14,864 bases of DNA from an uncultured Desulfobacterium sp. (GTDB taxonomy: Bacteria > Desulfobacterota > Desulfobacteria > Desulfobacterales > Desulfobacteraceae): assembly GCA_937124525.1 (NCBI GenBank), contig CAKZLA010000031.1, positions 1 through 14,864 of the forward strand. Reading direction: 5' to 3'. The position numbers and the translations under genes were made by a program. Numbering within the stretch: the first letter of the stretch is position 1; every line of letters starts with the position of its first letter. Shown in pieces: positions 7,442 to 14,694 of the stretch. The notes under the pieces were generated by a model. It was not told the origin of the DNA. It worked only from the letters and a program-made list of their open reading frames with translations, and did no database searches.

Positions 7442-8146
7442 TTGAAAAAAATTATCATTCAGGATGAAATTTTTGATATGTTTCCAGACTTTTACCGCGG
7501 AATCATAGTGGTAAATGGTATCACCAATCACCCCTCATTGAAGCGGGTCAAAAAAAACCTGAAAAAGGCTATGGATAGCCATGGAAATGTGGATATTAAG
7601 AACGATGAACGGCTGCTGGCCTGGGATCAGGCCCACCAGAAGTTTGGCTCCAACCCCGGAAAATTCCCCCCATCCATTAAATCGCTTTTAAAACGGATTC
7701 AAAAAAACCCTGCCCTGCCCTACATCAATTCCGTGGTGGCACTGTTCAATCTTATCTCCATCAAATACTGTCTGCCCTGTGGAGGAGATAATATGAAAAA
7801 AGTGGAAGGTGATTTTATCCTGGGCCTTGCCAAGGGCACAGAAAGCTTTGTGGCCCTGGGATCGGACAAGGAGGAATCCCCGAAAAAGGGAGAGGTCATC
7901 TACGTTGATGGTCACAACGACAATGTCATGTGCCGTCGCTGGAACTGGCGCAACGGAGACATAACAAAAATTGAAACCTCCACACAACAAATTCTTATCA
8001 ACATTGACTGCCTTCCCCCCCAGTCCCGCCAAGTGGCCATTGAGGCAAGGGATGAGCTGGCAGATCTCCTGCAGCAGCATTGCAATGCCACACTTTTTAC
8101 CGGAGAACTGCATGGGGATAGCCGGGAAGTAGAACTTGACATATAA
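7442..8146 (+). CDS. B3/4 (PheRS-beta-like) domain protein
   Basis: A 234-residue stand-alone protein with the B3/B4 domain of the phenylalanyl-tRNA synthetase beta subunit (about residues 60-215). In the synthetase this domain carries the amino-acid editing site; in free-standing proteins its function is not settled. Visible marks are LPCGGDNMKKVEG, where the family has a Gly-Asp-rich turn before V/I-E-G, and a conserved beta-rich segment ending QILINIDCLPP. I start it at the TTG at 7442-7444, because GGAGG (7431-7435) is 6 nt upstream and the protein then begins KKIIIQDEIF. Another TTG at 7412 has no such site. It is divergent from the aminotransferase, shares the operator region, and precedes the IclR gene by 154 bp, so a role tied to the same amino acid or acid is plausible. 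The domain call is good; the function is unknown. Confidence 0.75.
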   Translation: MKKIIIQDEIFDMFPDFYRGIIVVNGITNHPSLKRVKKNLKKAMDSHGNVDIKNDERLLAWDQAHQKFGSNPGKFPPSIKSLLKRIQKNPALPYINSVVALFNLISIKYCLPCGGDNMKKVEGDFILGLAKGTESFVALGSDKEESPKKGEVIYVDGHNDNVMCRRWNWRNGDITKIETSTQQILINIDCLPPQSRQVAIEARDELADLLQQHCNATLFTGELHGDSREVELDI

Positions 8147-8165
8147 TGCAGAACTTGACATATAA
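8131..8165 (+). repeat. Direct duplication of 16 bp across the B3/4 stop codon
   Basis: AGAACTTGACATATAA occurs at 8131-8146 and again at 8150-8165, separated by TGC. The first copy contains the last codons and TAA of the B3/4 gene. Each copy contains TTGACATATAA, and together they place a TTGACA (8136-8141) 18-19 bp before ATATAA/TATAAA. The duplication could therefore have created a promoter for the IclR gene; that part is speculative. Confidence 0.7.
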
Positions 8166-8300
8166 ACCCACATGGCAGTAACCACCTACCACAATAAAAA
8201 TTGAACTTTCTATAATTACAGGATTTTAGACGAAGTTTCTTATAAATTATCAGAGGGCAAGGTACACAACATTTTCACCCGGACCTTTACAAAAAAAACC

Positions 8301-9098
8301 ATGAAAAAAAAAACATCAGAAGAGAAAAAATCAAGCTACAAAGCCACGGTCCCGGCAGTGGACCAGGCCATGCAATTGTTAAATTGCCTGGCAGAGTCCG
8401 CCAACCCTCAATTGACCCTGACAGAAATATGTAACCAGCTGAAAATTCATAAGAGTAAAGCATACACCATCTTAAATACCCTCATGGGATATGATTTCAT
8501 CGAAAAGAATCCCCAGACCAAAACCTACCGCCTGGGTTTGGGGATTGTGGGTCTTGCCAGAAATATTTTAAATAACATCGACATCCGGGATCTGGTCCTC
8601 CCCCATTTGCAAACCCTGGCCAAAGAAACAGGGCTTTCCGCCCATTTTGGCCAGATTATGGGATCAGAGGTATATATCATCGGCAAAGCGGATAGTAACC
8701 AAAATTTCGGCTACCGCATCCGTGTGGGAGCCCATCACCATATCACCCATGGTGCCCATGGTAAAGCCATCGTGGCCTTCGTACCCGAAGCCCGCCAACA
8801 GGAAATTCTTTCCCAGGATTACCTCTGTTTTTATGGTGACGGAGAGCCTGTGGACATGGATTATCTTCTGGAAGAGCTTGCCACCTGTAGAAAGGAAGGT
8901 TATTCAATGGATCTTGGCATCACCAATCCCAACATTAACGTCCTTGCCGCTCCGGTTATGGACAACAAAAATGAGGTGATCGGCTGCGTCATTCTGGTGG
9001 GGGCTTTCCGCCGGTCCGAGGTTAAAAAATTCGGTTCCATGGTTTCCAAAAACGCCATGAATATTTCTCACATGCTGGGGTACAGGAAAAAAGCCTGA
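8301..9098 (+). CDS. IclR-family transcriptional regulator
   Basis: A 265-residue regulator with the IclR layout. After a basic N-terminal tail (KKK...EEKKSS), a winged helix-turn-helix covers about 18-82: LTLTEICNQL, then KSKAYTILNTL as recognition helix, then a wing ending KTYRLG. An effector-binding GAF-like domain covers about 95-262, with phrases typical of the family (HGAHGKAIVAF, CRKEGYSMD, VLAAPVMDNKNEVIGCVIL). IclR proteins bind short palindromes as dimers of dimers and respond to small organic or aromatic acids. The ATG at 8301 has only a weak ribosome binding site (GGA near 8281), suggesting low expression, as is common for regulators. It follows the B3/4 gene on the same strand and is followed by a terminator. 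It is the only transcription factor in the window, so it is the natural candidate to bind the TTCTGCATACAGAA sites. The family assignment is secure; ligand and sign of control are unknown. Confidence 0.92.
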   Translation: MKKKTSEEKKSSYKATVPAVDQAMQLLNCLAESANPQLTLTEICNQLKIHKSKAYTILNTLMGYDFIEKNPQTKTYRLGLGIVGLARNILNNIDIRDLVLPHLQTLAKETGLSAHFGQIMGSEVYIIGKADSNQNFGYRIRVGAHHHITHGAHGKAIVAFVPEARQQEILSQDYLCFYGDGEPVDMDYLLEELATCRKEGYSMDLGITNPNINVLAAPVMDNKNEVIGCVILVGAFRRSEVKKFGSMVSKNAMNISHMLGYRKKA

Positions 9099-9165
9099 GT
9101 CTTCCCCCAACTGGCCGGGATTGTAATCAAAGCAGAAATTCAAAAGCATCCCCATGAAGCGGAAA

Positions 9166-9201
9166 GGCCTGGCTTTAACAAAAACCAGGCCCTTCTATTT
9201 T
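9166..9201 (+). terminator. Intrinsic terminator after the IclR gene
   Basis: GGCCTGG (9166-9172) pairs with CCAGGCC (9185-9191), extended by three inner T-A pairs after a C/A mismatch. CTTCTATTTT follows. It lies about 70 bases after the stop codon. Confidence 0.65.
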
Positions 9202-9220
9202 GCAACCTGTGCGGGTTGCA
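9201..9220. repeat. Second hairpin directly behind the terminator
   Basis: TGCAACC (9201-9207) pairs perfectly with GGTTGCA (9214-9220) around a 6-base loop. It abuts the terminator's T-tract and is not followed by Ts itself. It may back up termination or be a small palindromic repeat. Confidence 0.45.
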
Positions 9221-9610
9221 CTCTGCTGACCCGACCTGGAACAGCATTTCAGCACTATTTGTAATCTAACTCAAGAGTCCTAAATCATCATAACCAATTG
9301 AAATCATTAAGGCCTATAAAATCAACTTTTAAGGCAAAGGGATATAATTTCAGGGGAGTAGCAAATCTCCATACACAACATGCAAAGAACTTAGGTTCTT
9401 ATCTCTCTAATTTTCGTTTTATTTTGGCAAAAGGACCAACAAAACCTTTTTGGTTCTGGCTTGTCCAGGTTAGGCTGACGAGATAGTCTAACAATACAAA
9501 CTGAAGGCTATAAACTTGATCTATTTGCATTGCCAAACGCTACGGATAGTTGCCACCAGCACAGCTCGCTATTTTTAAGGTGATGCAATTTCCTTTTTAC
9601 TTTTTAAAAT
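9221..9610. other. Spacer between convergent iclR and FAD/Fe-S dehydrogenase genes
   Basis: About 390 bp without a convincing gene. A plus-strand frame from a TTG at 9298 to a TAG at 9484-9486 encodes 62 residues rich in Lys, Phe and Arg. It has no ribosome binding site and no recognised motif, so I do not call it. A small palindrome, AAGAAC/GTTCTT, lies at about 9385-9400. No intrinsic terminator is visible for the minus-strand dehydrogenase gene, which ends at 9611. The composition is AT-rich and could be decayed accessory DNA. Confidence 0.4.
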
Positions 9611-12538
9611 TTAACGCAATGCCGCCGCAAAAATGGAGATGGGATGCTGCGCCCTTTGCCTTGTACCATCCTTGATCTGCTCACGGCAGGAAGTGCCCGG
9701 TGCCGCAATCATCACCCCGGGAGCGGCAGCCCTCACCGCTGGAAATAAAGAAAGCTCCCCAATGGCCATGGAGGTATCGTAATGCTCCTTTTCATACCCA
9801 AAGGAGCCAGCCATGCCACAGCACCCACTGTCAATCATCGTTACCTCGGTTTCCGGAAGAGCTTGAAGCATGGTTATGACCGGATCAGAGGTCCCCAGCG
9901 CCTTCTGATAGCAATGGGTGTGCACCATGATCGTTTGCTTGTCCAATGGGTGTTTAAAGACAAATTTAACGCCGTCCTCGGACATCAGCCCCGAAATGAA
10001 CTCCTCAATGAAAAAACTATTCTGTGCCACCAGACGTGCATCCCGGTTTTTAAGAAGATCCGGGTATTCGTCTCTGAAACAGGTAATGCAGCTGGGTTCC
10101 ACACCCACGATGGGGGTTCCCTGGCGGACATGGGGCAGAAGCCTTGCCACATTGTGCCTGGCATGTTCTTTGGCCTTGTCAAGCATTCCCTTGGAGATCA
10201 AGGGACGACCGCAACAACGACGATCCCCCACCAGTATAACTTCAAAACCGGCCGCTTCCAGGATGCGTACGGCATCTTTGCCAAGCCCGGGCTGGTGATA
10301 ACTGATGTGGCAGTCATCCCACAGCACAACAGGACCCCGGGGGGATGAGGAAGGTTTGCTTCGATGCTTAAACCAATGTTGAAAGGGCACCGATGCAATG
10401 GCTGGCAGTGTTCGCCGACGGTCGATCTTAACGGTTTTTTCAAGCAGTTCCCGGAATAGGCTGTTTTTATAAAAAGAATTAACCAGGCCCGGCAAGAGAC
10501 TTCCCAGGCGACTGGACACATCCATATGACCGATCATACGACTTCTCAGCGGCACCCCATGTTGGGCCTGGTACTGGGCCAAAAACTCAAACTTCAATTT
10601 GGCCATGTCCACCCGGGTGGAGCATTCGTTGCGACAGGCCTTGCATGCCACACACAGATCCATCACCTCGTAGAGCTCACGGCTTCCAAGGCCCTCGGTT
10701 CCGAACTTACCGGTGATGGCGGCCCTCAGGGCATTGGCCCGTCCCCTTGTGGAATCCATCTCTTCACCGCTGACTCGAAAGGTAGGGCACATGGTACCTC
10801 TTACCCGGGAGCGGCATTCGCCCTGGCCGTTGCACATCTCCACCAGGCCTGCGAATCCGTTGTGGGATGAAAAATCGAGAAATGTTTTTTCAGGGGACAG
10901 GGAGGTCGCATATCCCGGTTTATATTTCAGCCAATCCGGATCCCAGGGCTTGGGTGCATTAATCATCTTATGGGGGTTAAATAAATTATCGGGATCAAAC
11001 AAGGCTTTAACTTCCCCAAAGGCCTGGTGGAGGCGTTCTCCATAAAGCTGCTTATTAAAATAAGACCGGGCAAGCCCCTCTCCATGTTCACCGGTGGTGG
11101 TACCCTTGTGGGCAATGGCAATGTCCATGATCTTTTGGGCCAGCCGCTCAAGGGAGGCAAGGCCTTCCACGGTTTTCAGATTGATTTCAGGCCCCATGTG
11201 AAGACAACCCGCCGAGGCATGGGCATCAAAATTAAGCTCAAACCCCAGTTCCCTTCCCGCCGCCAGGATATCCTGGGTGAACCCCACCATACGATCCACG
11301 GGAACGGTGGCATCATCAATGATCCAGATCCGCCGGTTGTTGTCTCCGGGTTTGCTCATCAAAAGTCCCAGTACAGATTTTCGGACCCACCACACCCGGC
11401 CGATTTCTTCCGGTGTAACGCAATGGGTCATGGGGGTATCGTAGCCAGTGTCCATCAAGGCCTGTTCAAGTCCTTGAACGCTTTTTGCAATGGATTGTTC
11501 GTCTTCTCCTGCAAATTCCACAACAAGAATGGCCCCGGGGAGCCCATGGACAAAGCTATGTAATGTGCTTCGATAGGCACTGTTGTCATGGGCCAGCTTC
11601 AGAAGGGGCCGACTCATGAGCTCCACCGCCGACGGATCATGTTCCAGGATAGAGGGTACCCGCTCCAGGGCCGTTTTCAGATCATTAAAATGAAGCACCA
11701 TGAGACGAACGACCCGGGGCCGGGGGACCAGCCCCACACGAATACGGGTAATGGCAGCCAAAGTACCTTCCGCCCCCACCACCAGGGGCATGAGGTTCAA
11801 GGGGTTCCCCGCATTTTGATCATCCACCAGACGTTTTAAGTTATATCCGGCCACATTACGCCAGGTATCCGGATAACCCGTCTCAATGTCGGTTTTATAC
11901 GCCTTTAATATTTCAAGTACTCCTCGGTACAAGGCCCCCTCTGCCGTGGTCTGCTCCAGCAGTTCTGCCACCTGATCAGGGGTTTTGGGTCCCAGGGTGG
12001 CCCTGGTGCCGTCGGCCAACACCACATCCACCTCATGGATATGGTCCACAATCATACGATATTTTATGGAGTGTGATCCGGTGGAGTTATTACCGGTCAT
12101 GCCGCCCAGGGTGGCCACGGCGCTGGAAGACGGGTCAGGTCCCACCATGAGCCCATGGGGCGCAAGGGCAGCATTCAACACATCCAGCACCACACCGCTC
12201 TGTACATCTGCCCATTGTTCTTCCACATTGATTTCAAGAATATGATTCACATATTTTGAAAGATCAAGGATGATCCCTGGCCCCACTGTCTGACCCGAAA
12301 GGCTGGAACCGCCCCCCCGAGGAATAATGGAAACGCCATATTTTCCGGCAATGCCCACAACGGCACAAATATCATCTATATTGGCGGGGACCACCACCCC
12401 CATGGGGAGTTTCTGGTAATCCGAGGCATCGGTACTGTAGAGCTGTCGTGAGACCCCATCAAAACGGATCTCTCCTTGAATCGCTGATCCCAACGCCTGG
12501 AGCAGCCCTTGTCTTAATTGTTCATCTTTCATATTCAT
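9611..12538 (-). CDS. FAD/Fe-S fused D-2-hydroxyacid dehydrogenase (YdiJ/GlcD-GlpC type)
   Basis: This 975-residue fusion oxidises a D-2-hydroxyacid (lactate, 2-hydroxyglutarate or similar) to its 2-oxoacid and passes electrons to Fe-S centres. Order: VAO-type FAD domain (about 40-270, with PRGGGSSLSGQ at 73-83 and TLGGMTGNNSTG near 143), FAD-oxidase C domain (about 275-530, with GEHGEGLAR near 483-491), an Fe-S domain with C569-x5-C575-x8-C584-P and C629-C632-C635-C639, then two CCG-type domains (CCG at 775-777 and 906-908, plus C817/C820 and C876) as in GlpC and heterodisulfide reductase B. E. coli YdiJ, a D-2-hydroxyglutarate dehydrogenase of 1018 residues, has this layout. There is no signal peptide or membrane span, so it is cytoplasmic or peripherally bound. 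The start at ATG 12536-12538 has only a weak upstream AGAG; another ATG lies two codons in. It is downstream of the TRAP genes on the same strand across a 308-bp spacer, so it may handle the imported acid. Substrate is unproven. Confidence 0.9.
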   Translation of the reverse strand: MNMKDEQLRQGLLQALGSAIQGEIRFDGVSRQLYSTDASDYQKLPMGVVVPANIDDICAVVGIAGKYGVSIIPRGGGSSLSGQTVGPGIILDLSKYVNHILEINVEEQWADVQSGVVLDVLNAALAPHGLMVGPDPSSSAVATLGGMTGNNSTGSHSIKYRMIVDHIHEVDVVLADGTRATLGPKTPDQVAELLEQTTAEGALYRGVLEILKAYKTDIETGYPDTWRNVAGYNLKRLVDDQNAGNPLNLMPLVVGAEGTLAAITRIRVGLVPRPRVVRLMVLHFNDLKTALERVPSILEHDPSAVELMSRPLLKLAHDNSAYRSTLHSFVHGLPGAILVVEFAGEDEQSIAKSVQGLEQALMDTGYDTPMTHCVTPEEIGRVWWVRKSVLGLLMSKPGDNNRRIWIIDDATVPVDRMVGFTQDILAAGRELGFELNFDAHASAGCLHMGPEINLKTVEGLASLERLAQKIMDIAIAHKGTTTGEHGEGLARSYFNKQLYGERLHQAFGEVKALFDPDNLFNPHKMINAPKPWDPDWLKYKPGYATSLSPEKTFLDFSSHNGFAGLVEMCNGQGECRSRVRGTMCPTFRVSGEEMDSTRGRANALRAAITGKFGTEGLGSRELYEVMDLCVACKACRNECSTRVDMAKLKFEFLAQYQAQHGVPLRSRMIGHMDVSSRLGSLLPGLVNSFYKNSLFRELLEKTVKIDRRRTLPAIASVPFQHWFKHRSKPSSSPRGPVVLWDDCHISYHQPGLGKDAVRILEAAGFEVILVGDRRCCGRPLISKGMLDKAKEHARHNVARLLPHVRQGTPIVGVEPSCITCFRDEYPDLLKNRDARLVAQNSFFIEEFISGLMSEDGVKFVFKHPLDKQTIMVHTHCYQKALGTSDPVITMLQALPETEVTMIDSGCCGMAGSFGYEKEHYDTSMAIGELSLFPAVRAAAPGVMIAAPGTSCREQIKDGTRQRAQHPISIFAAALR

Positions 12539-12846
12539 CTAACTCTTTTTCATTTATTTTAAGTGTTGACCATCGGCCACCTTGTGGGGAAGGTAGTATA
12601 TAACTGTCACGGGCAGACCGTATTGGGGATCTGGCCTGCTCACAACAAATATCGAAATCCCAATTAGGGAGTTCATGGGAAATAATATACCCAATGCAAA
12701 TGAACTCCATACCCACTATCCAGAGCTTTCCATGTAAAAGTGGGTAGTTTTATTATCATGAACTCCCTTATTACAAATCGTTGGACGGAGTTTCTTGTAA
12801 AGAAGAGATCAGAGAGAGCCCCAAAAAAAATTAACCATCCAGTATA
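12539..12846. other. Spacer between FAD/Fe-S dehydrogenase and dctM
   Basis: A 308-bp spacer on the path from the TRAP genes to the dehydrogenase gene. It contains the nested inverted repeat at 12666-12768, described separately. A minus-strand frame (12522-12716, 64 codons) overlaps the dehydrogenase start, but its product is of low quality and it is not called. No clear sigma-70 promoter for the dehydrogenase was found: TATACT occurs near 12594-12600 on the minus strand, without a matching -35. Confidence 0.4.
12666..12768. repeat. Nested inverted repeat downstream of dctM
   Basis: AGGGAGTTCATG (12666-12677) is inverted exactly as CATGAACTCCCT (12757-12768), giving a 103-bp element with 12-bp ends. 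Inside it TACCCAC (12710-12716) pairs with GTGGGTA (12740-12746), the right arm being followed on the plus strand by GTTTTATTA. A third partial copy of the end sequence (ATGAACTCCAT) lies at 12700-12710. It could be a structured RNA element between cotranscribed genes, a small non-autonomous mobile repeat, or a terminator on either strand. The sequence alone does not decide. Confidence 0.6.
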
Positions 12847-14124
12847 TCACGGCATCAAAAGTTTTGGTAAAAACATGGAAATGGGGGGAATATACGTAAT
12901 CAACAGAAGTCCGACAAATAAAATAATCAGAAAAGGAAATACGGCCCGTCCCACCTGGGTAAGGGATTTCCCTGTTATGCCCATGGCCACAAAGAGGTTC
13001 AGTCCAAAGGGAAAGGTCAAAAAACCAAGTTCAATATTAACAATCATGATAATACCATAGTGGACCAGATCAATATCAAAGGCCTGCAATGCCAGCATTA
13101 AAATGGGGGAAATAACAATGATGGCGGACACGATATCCATCACACATCCCACCAACAGCATGAAAATATTTATTATAAATAAAAATAAATATTTATTATG
13201 GATATGGCTTACCAGAAATTCCGCTGCTATTGCAGGCATTTTCTCCCGGGTTAACAGCCAGATAAAGGTCATTGCACAGGAAATGATAAATAAAAGGGCC
13301 GAGGAAAGTACCACGGACTCCTTTAAAATCCGGTGAAACTGTTCCAGACTTAAATCCTTATAGATGAACAATTCAACAAGAAGCGCATACACCACAGACA
13401 CGGCCGCCGCCTCCGTGGGGGTGAATACCCCAAGATAAATGCCGCCCAGAACAATAATGGGCATGGCGATTCCCCAGGAGGCGGTTTTAACAAGTTGAAT
13501 GGTCTGGGCACGATCAATGTCCATGGGAGTATCCCACTTGTTCTTTTTTGCCTTGAAAACGGAATAAGAGATCAAAAGGCCACCGATGACTATCCCCGGC
13601 ATAACTCCTGCAAGAAACATCTGTCCAACGGAAACATTCATCACCAGTGCATAGAGCACCATGGGTATGGAGGGCGGAATTAGAATTCCCATGGAACCTG
13701 ACGCTGTCAGCAGTCCTATACTGAAATCTTCATCATACCCATACTTCACCAGTGCGGGTATCATGATAGATCCAATGGCAATAACCGTGGCCGGACTGGA
13801 GCCGGATATGGCTGCAAAAAAGATGCATGCAAGGATGGAGGAGATGGCCATGCCACCTGGCAGATTACCCACAATAAGCTGCATGAACTTCACCAGATGT
13901 TTGGAAATGGATCCCTGGGCCATGATATTTCCGGCCAGGATAAAAAAGGGGATGGAAAGCAAAATGAAGTTATCCATACCGTTAAACAACTGCTGAATCA
14001 ACGCCTGGAGTGGAATGTGGAGAAAAAATTGCAGCGTGGCACCGGTCACTGTCAACAAGATGATGGCAATGGGCGTTGAGATCAAAAGCAAAGCAATAAA
14101 CAAAAAGACCATGAATGCAATCAT
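12847..14124 (-). CDS. TRAP transporter large permease subunit DctM
   Basis: A 425-residue, very hydrophobic inner-membrane protein forming the transport channel of a tripartite ATP-independent periplasmic (TRAP) importer, driven by a sodium gradient. Family signatures are all present: GSSPATVIAIG at 108-118, GSMGILIPPSIP at 143-154, and TPTEAAAVSVVYAL at 235-248. The hydrophobic stretches fit about 11-12 membrane helices, and the length is typical. Its ATG at 14122-14124 shares one base with the TGA of dctQ (TGATG), with GGGAG about 9 nt upstream, so the two are translationally coupled. TRAP systems carry carboxylates or sulfonates, including C4-dicarboxylates, 2-oxoacids, sialic acid and isethionate. 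Specificity lies in the DctP binding protein, which is not in the window. Confidence 0.95.
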   Translation of the reverse strand: MIAFMVFLFIALLLISTPIAIILLTVTGATLQFFLHIPLQALIQQLFNGMDNFILLSIPFFILAGNIMAQGSISKHLVKFMQLIVGNLPGGMAISSILACIFFAAISGSSPATVIAIGSIMIPALVKYGYDEDFSIGLLTASGSMGILIPPSIPMVLYALVMNVSVGQMFLAGVMPGIVIGGLLISYSVFKAKKNKWDTPMDIDRAQTIQLVKTASWGIAMPIIVLGGIYLGVFTPTEAAAVSVVYALLVELFIYKDLSLEQFHRILKESVVLSSALLFIISCAMTFIWLLTREKMPAIAAEFLVSHIHNKYLFLFIINIFMLLVGCVMDIVSAIIVISPILMLALQAFDIDLVHYGIIMIVNIELGFLTFPFGLNLFVAMGITGKSLTQVGRAVFPFLIILFVGLLLITYIPPISMFLPKLLMP

Positions 14125-14633
14125 CAGTGAACTCCCGGCGTTGCTTTAAAGGGGGAATTATTTACCATGCAACGACCGTGTTTAAAGGCTTGGATCAAAA
14201 ACCGGCAGGCAATGACAAGGGTAAAAATACCGATGGGTAGATAGGGGATGTACATGGGTATCTGAAGTGAAGGCGTTGTCGCACCAAACCCACTCAATTT
14301 CCAAATCTGTATCCAGCTATAATAGAATATCACGAACATGGAAAAGGCGGAAACCAGATTGGCCATAGCCTTAAGAAGATGTTTTACCCTATTGGGAACA
14401 TATTGCACCAGGGCATCCATGCCGAAGTGGGTGCCATATTTAACACACACAGCTGCCCCCATAAATGTGATCAAAATGATCATGTACCGGGACCCCTCAT
14501 CCACCCAGTCATAAGCAATACCAAAGGTATACCGTAACACCACCTGTAAGGTTGCAATAATGGCAAGGCCCAACAGGGCATACCCGATGAAAAGCTCCTC
14601 TATATTACTGAGGAACTTGAACAATTTTTTCAT
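14124..14633 (-). CDS. TRAP transporter small permease subunit DctQ
   Basis: A 169-residue small membrane subunit that pairs with DctM. Four hydrophobic segments are visible (about 12-35, 46-65, 85-108 and 126-148), as usual for DctQ, with the family's LQVVLRYTFG at the end of the first helix and W-x-x-E/D-E-x-x-R-Y after it (YDWVDEGSRY). I start it at ATG 14631-14633 (MKKLFKF), because AAGGAG (14643-14648) is 9 nt upstream; the ATG three codons earlier (14640-14642) abuts that site. It overlaps dctM by one base. The binding-protein gene dctP, normally the first gene of the operon, is not found in the 222 bp upstream and must lie elsewhere or outside the window. Confidence 0.92.
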   Translation of the reverse strand: MKKLFKFLSNIEELFIGYALLGLAIIATLQVVLRYTFGIAYDWVDEGSRYMIILITFMGAAVCVKYGTHFGMDALVQYVPNRVKHLLKAMANLVSAFSMFVIFYYSWIQIWKLSGFGATTPSLQIPMYIPYLPIGIFTLVIACRFLIQAFKHGRCMVNNSPFKATPGVH

Positions 14634-14655
14634 CTTCCACATCTCCTTAAATTAG

Positions 14656-14668
14656 CGCCCTTTGGGCG
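14656..14668 (-). promoter_or_regulatory. Short GC hairpin just before the dctQ ribosome binding site
   Basis: CGCCC (14656-14660) pairs with GGGCG (14664-14668) around three bases, 7 nt before AAGGAG on the minus strand. It could be an mRNA-stabilising or intercistronic processing hairpin in a TRAP transcript. No T-run follows immediately. Confidence 0.35.
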
Positions 14669-14694
14669 GACTTCTTTTTGGCTCAACATTTGAT

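Noticed and set aside
9298..9486. 62-codon plus-strand frame in the spacer after iclR
   Set aside because: It begins with TTG, lacks a ribosome binding site and resembles no family I know; composition is that of the AT-rich spacer.
9782..10348. 188-codon plus-strand frame opposite the FAD/Fe-S dehydrogenase
   Set aside because: It lies entirely antisense to the conserved CCG domains of the dehydrogenase and has no motif of its own.
12522..12716. 64-codon minus-strand open frame upstream of and overlapping the FAD/Fe-S dehydrogenase start
   Set aside because: No ribosome binding site, no recognisable motif, and it overlaps the nested repeat region; more likely a chance frame than a leader gene.
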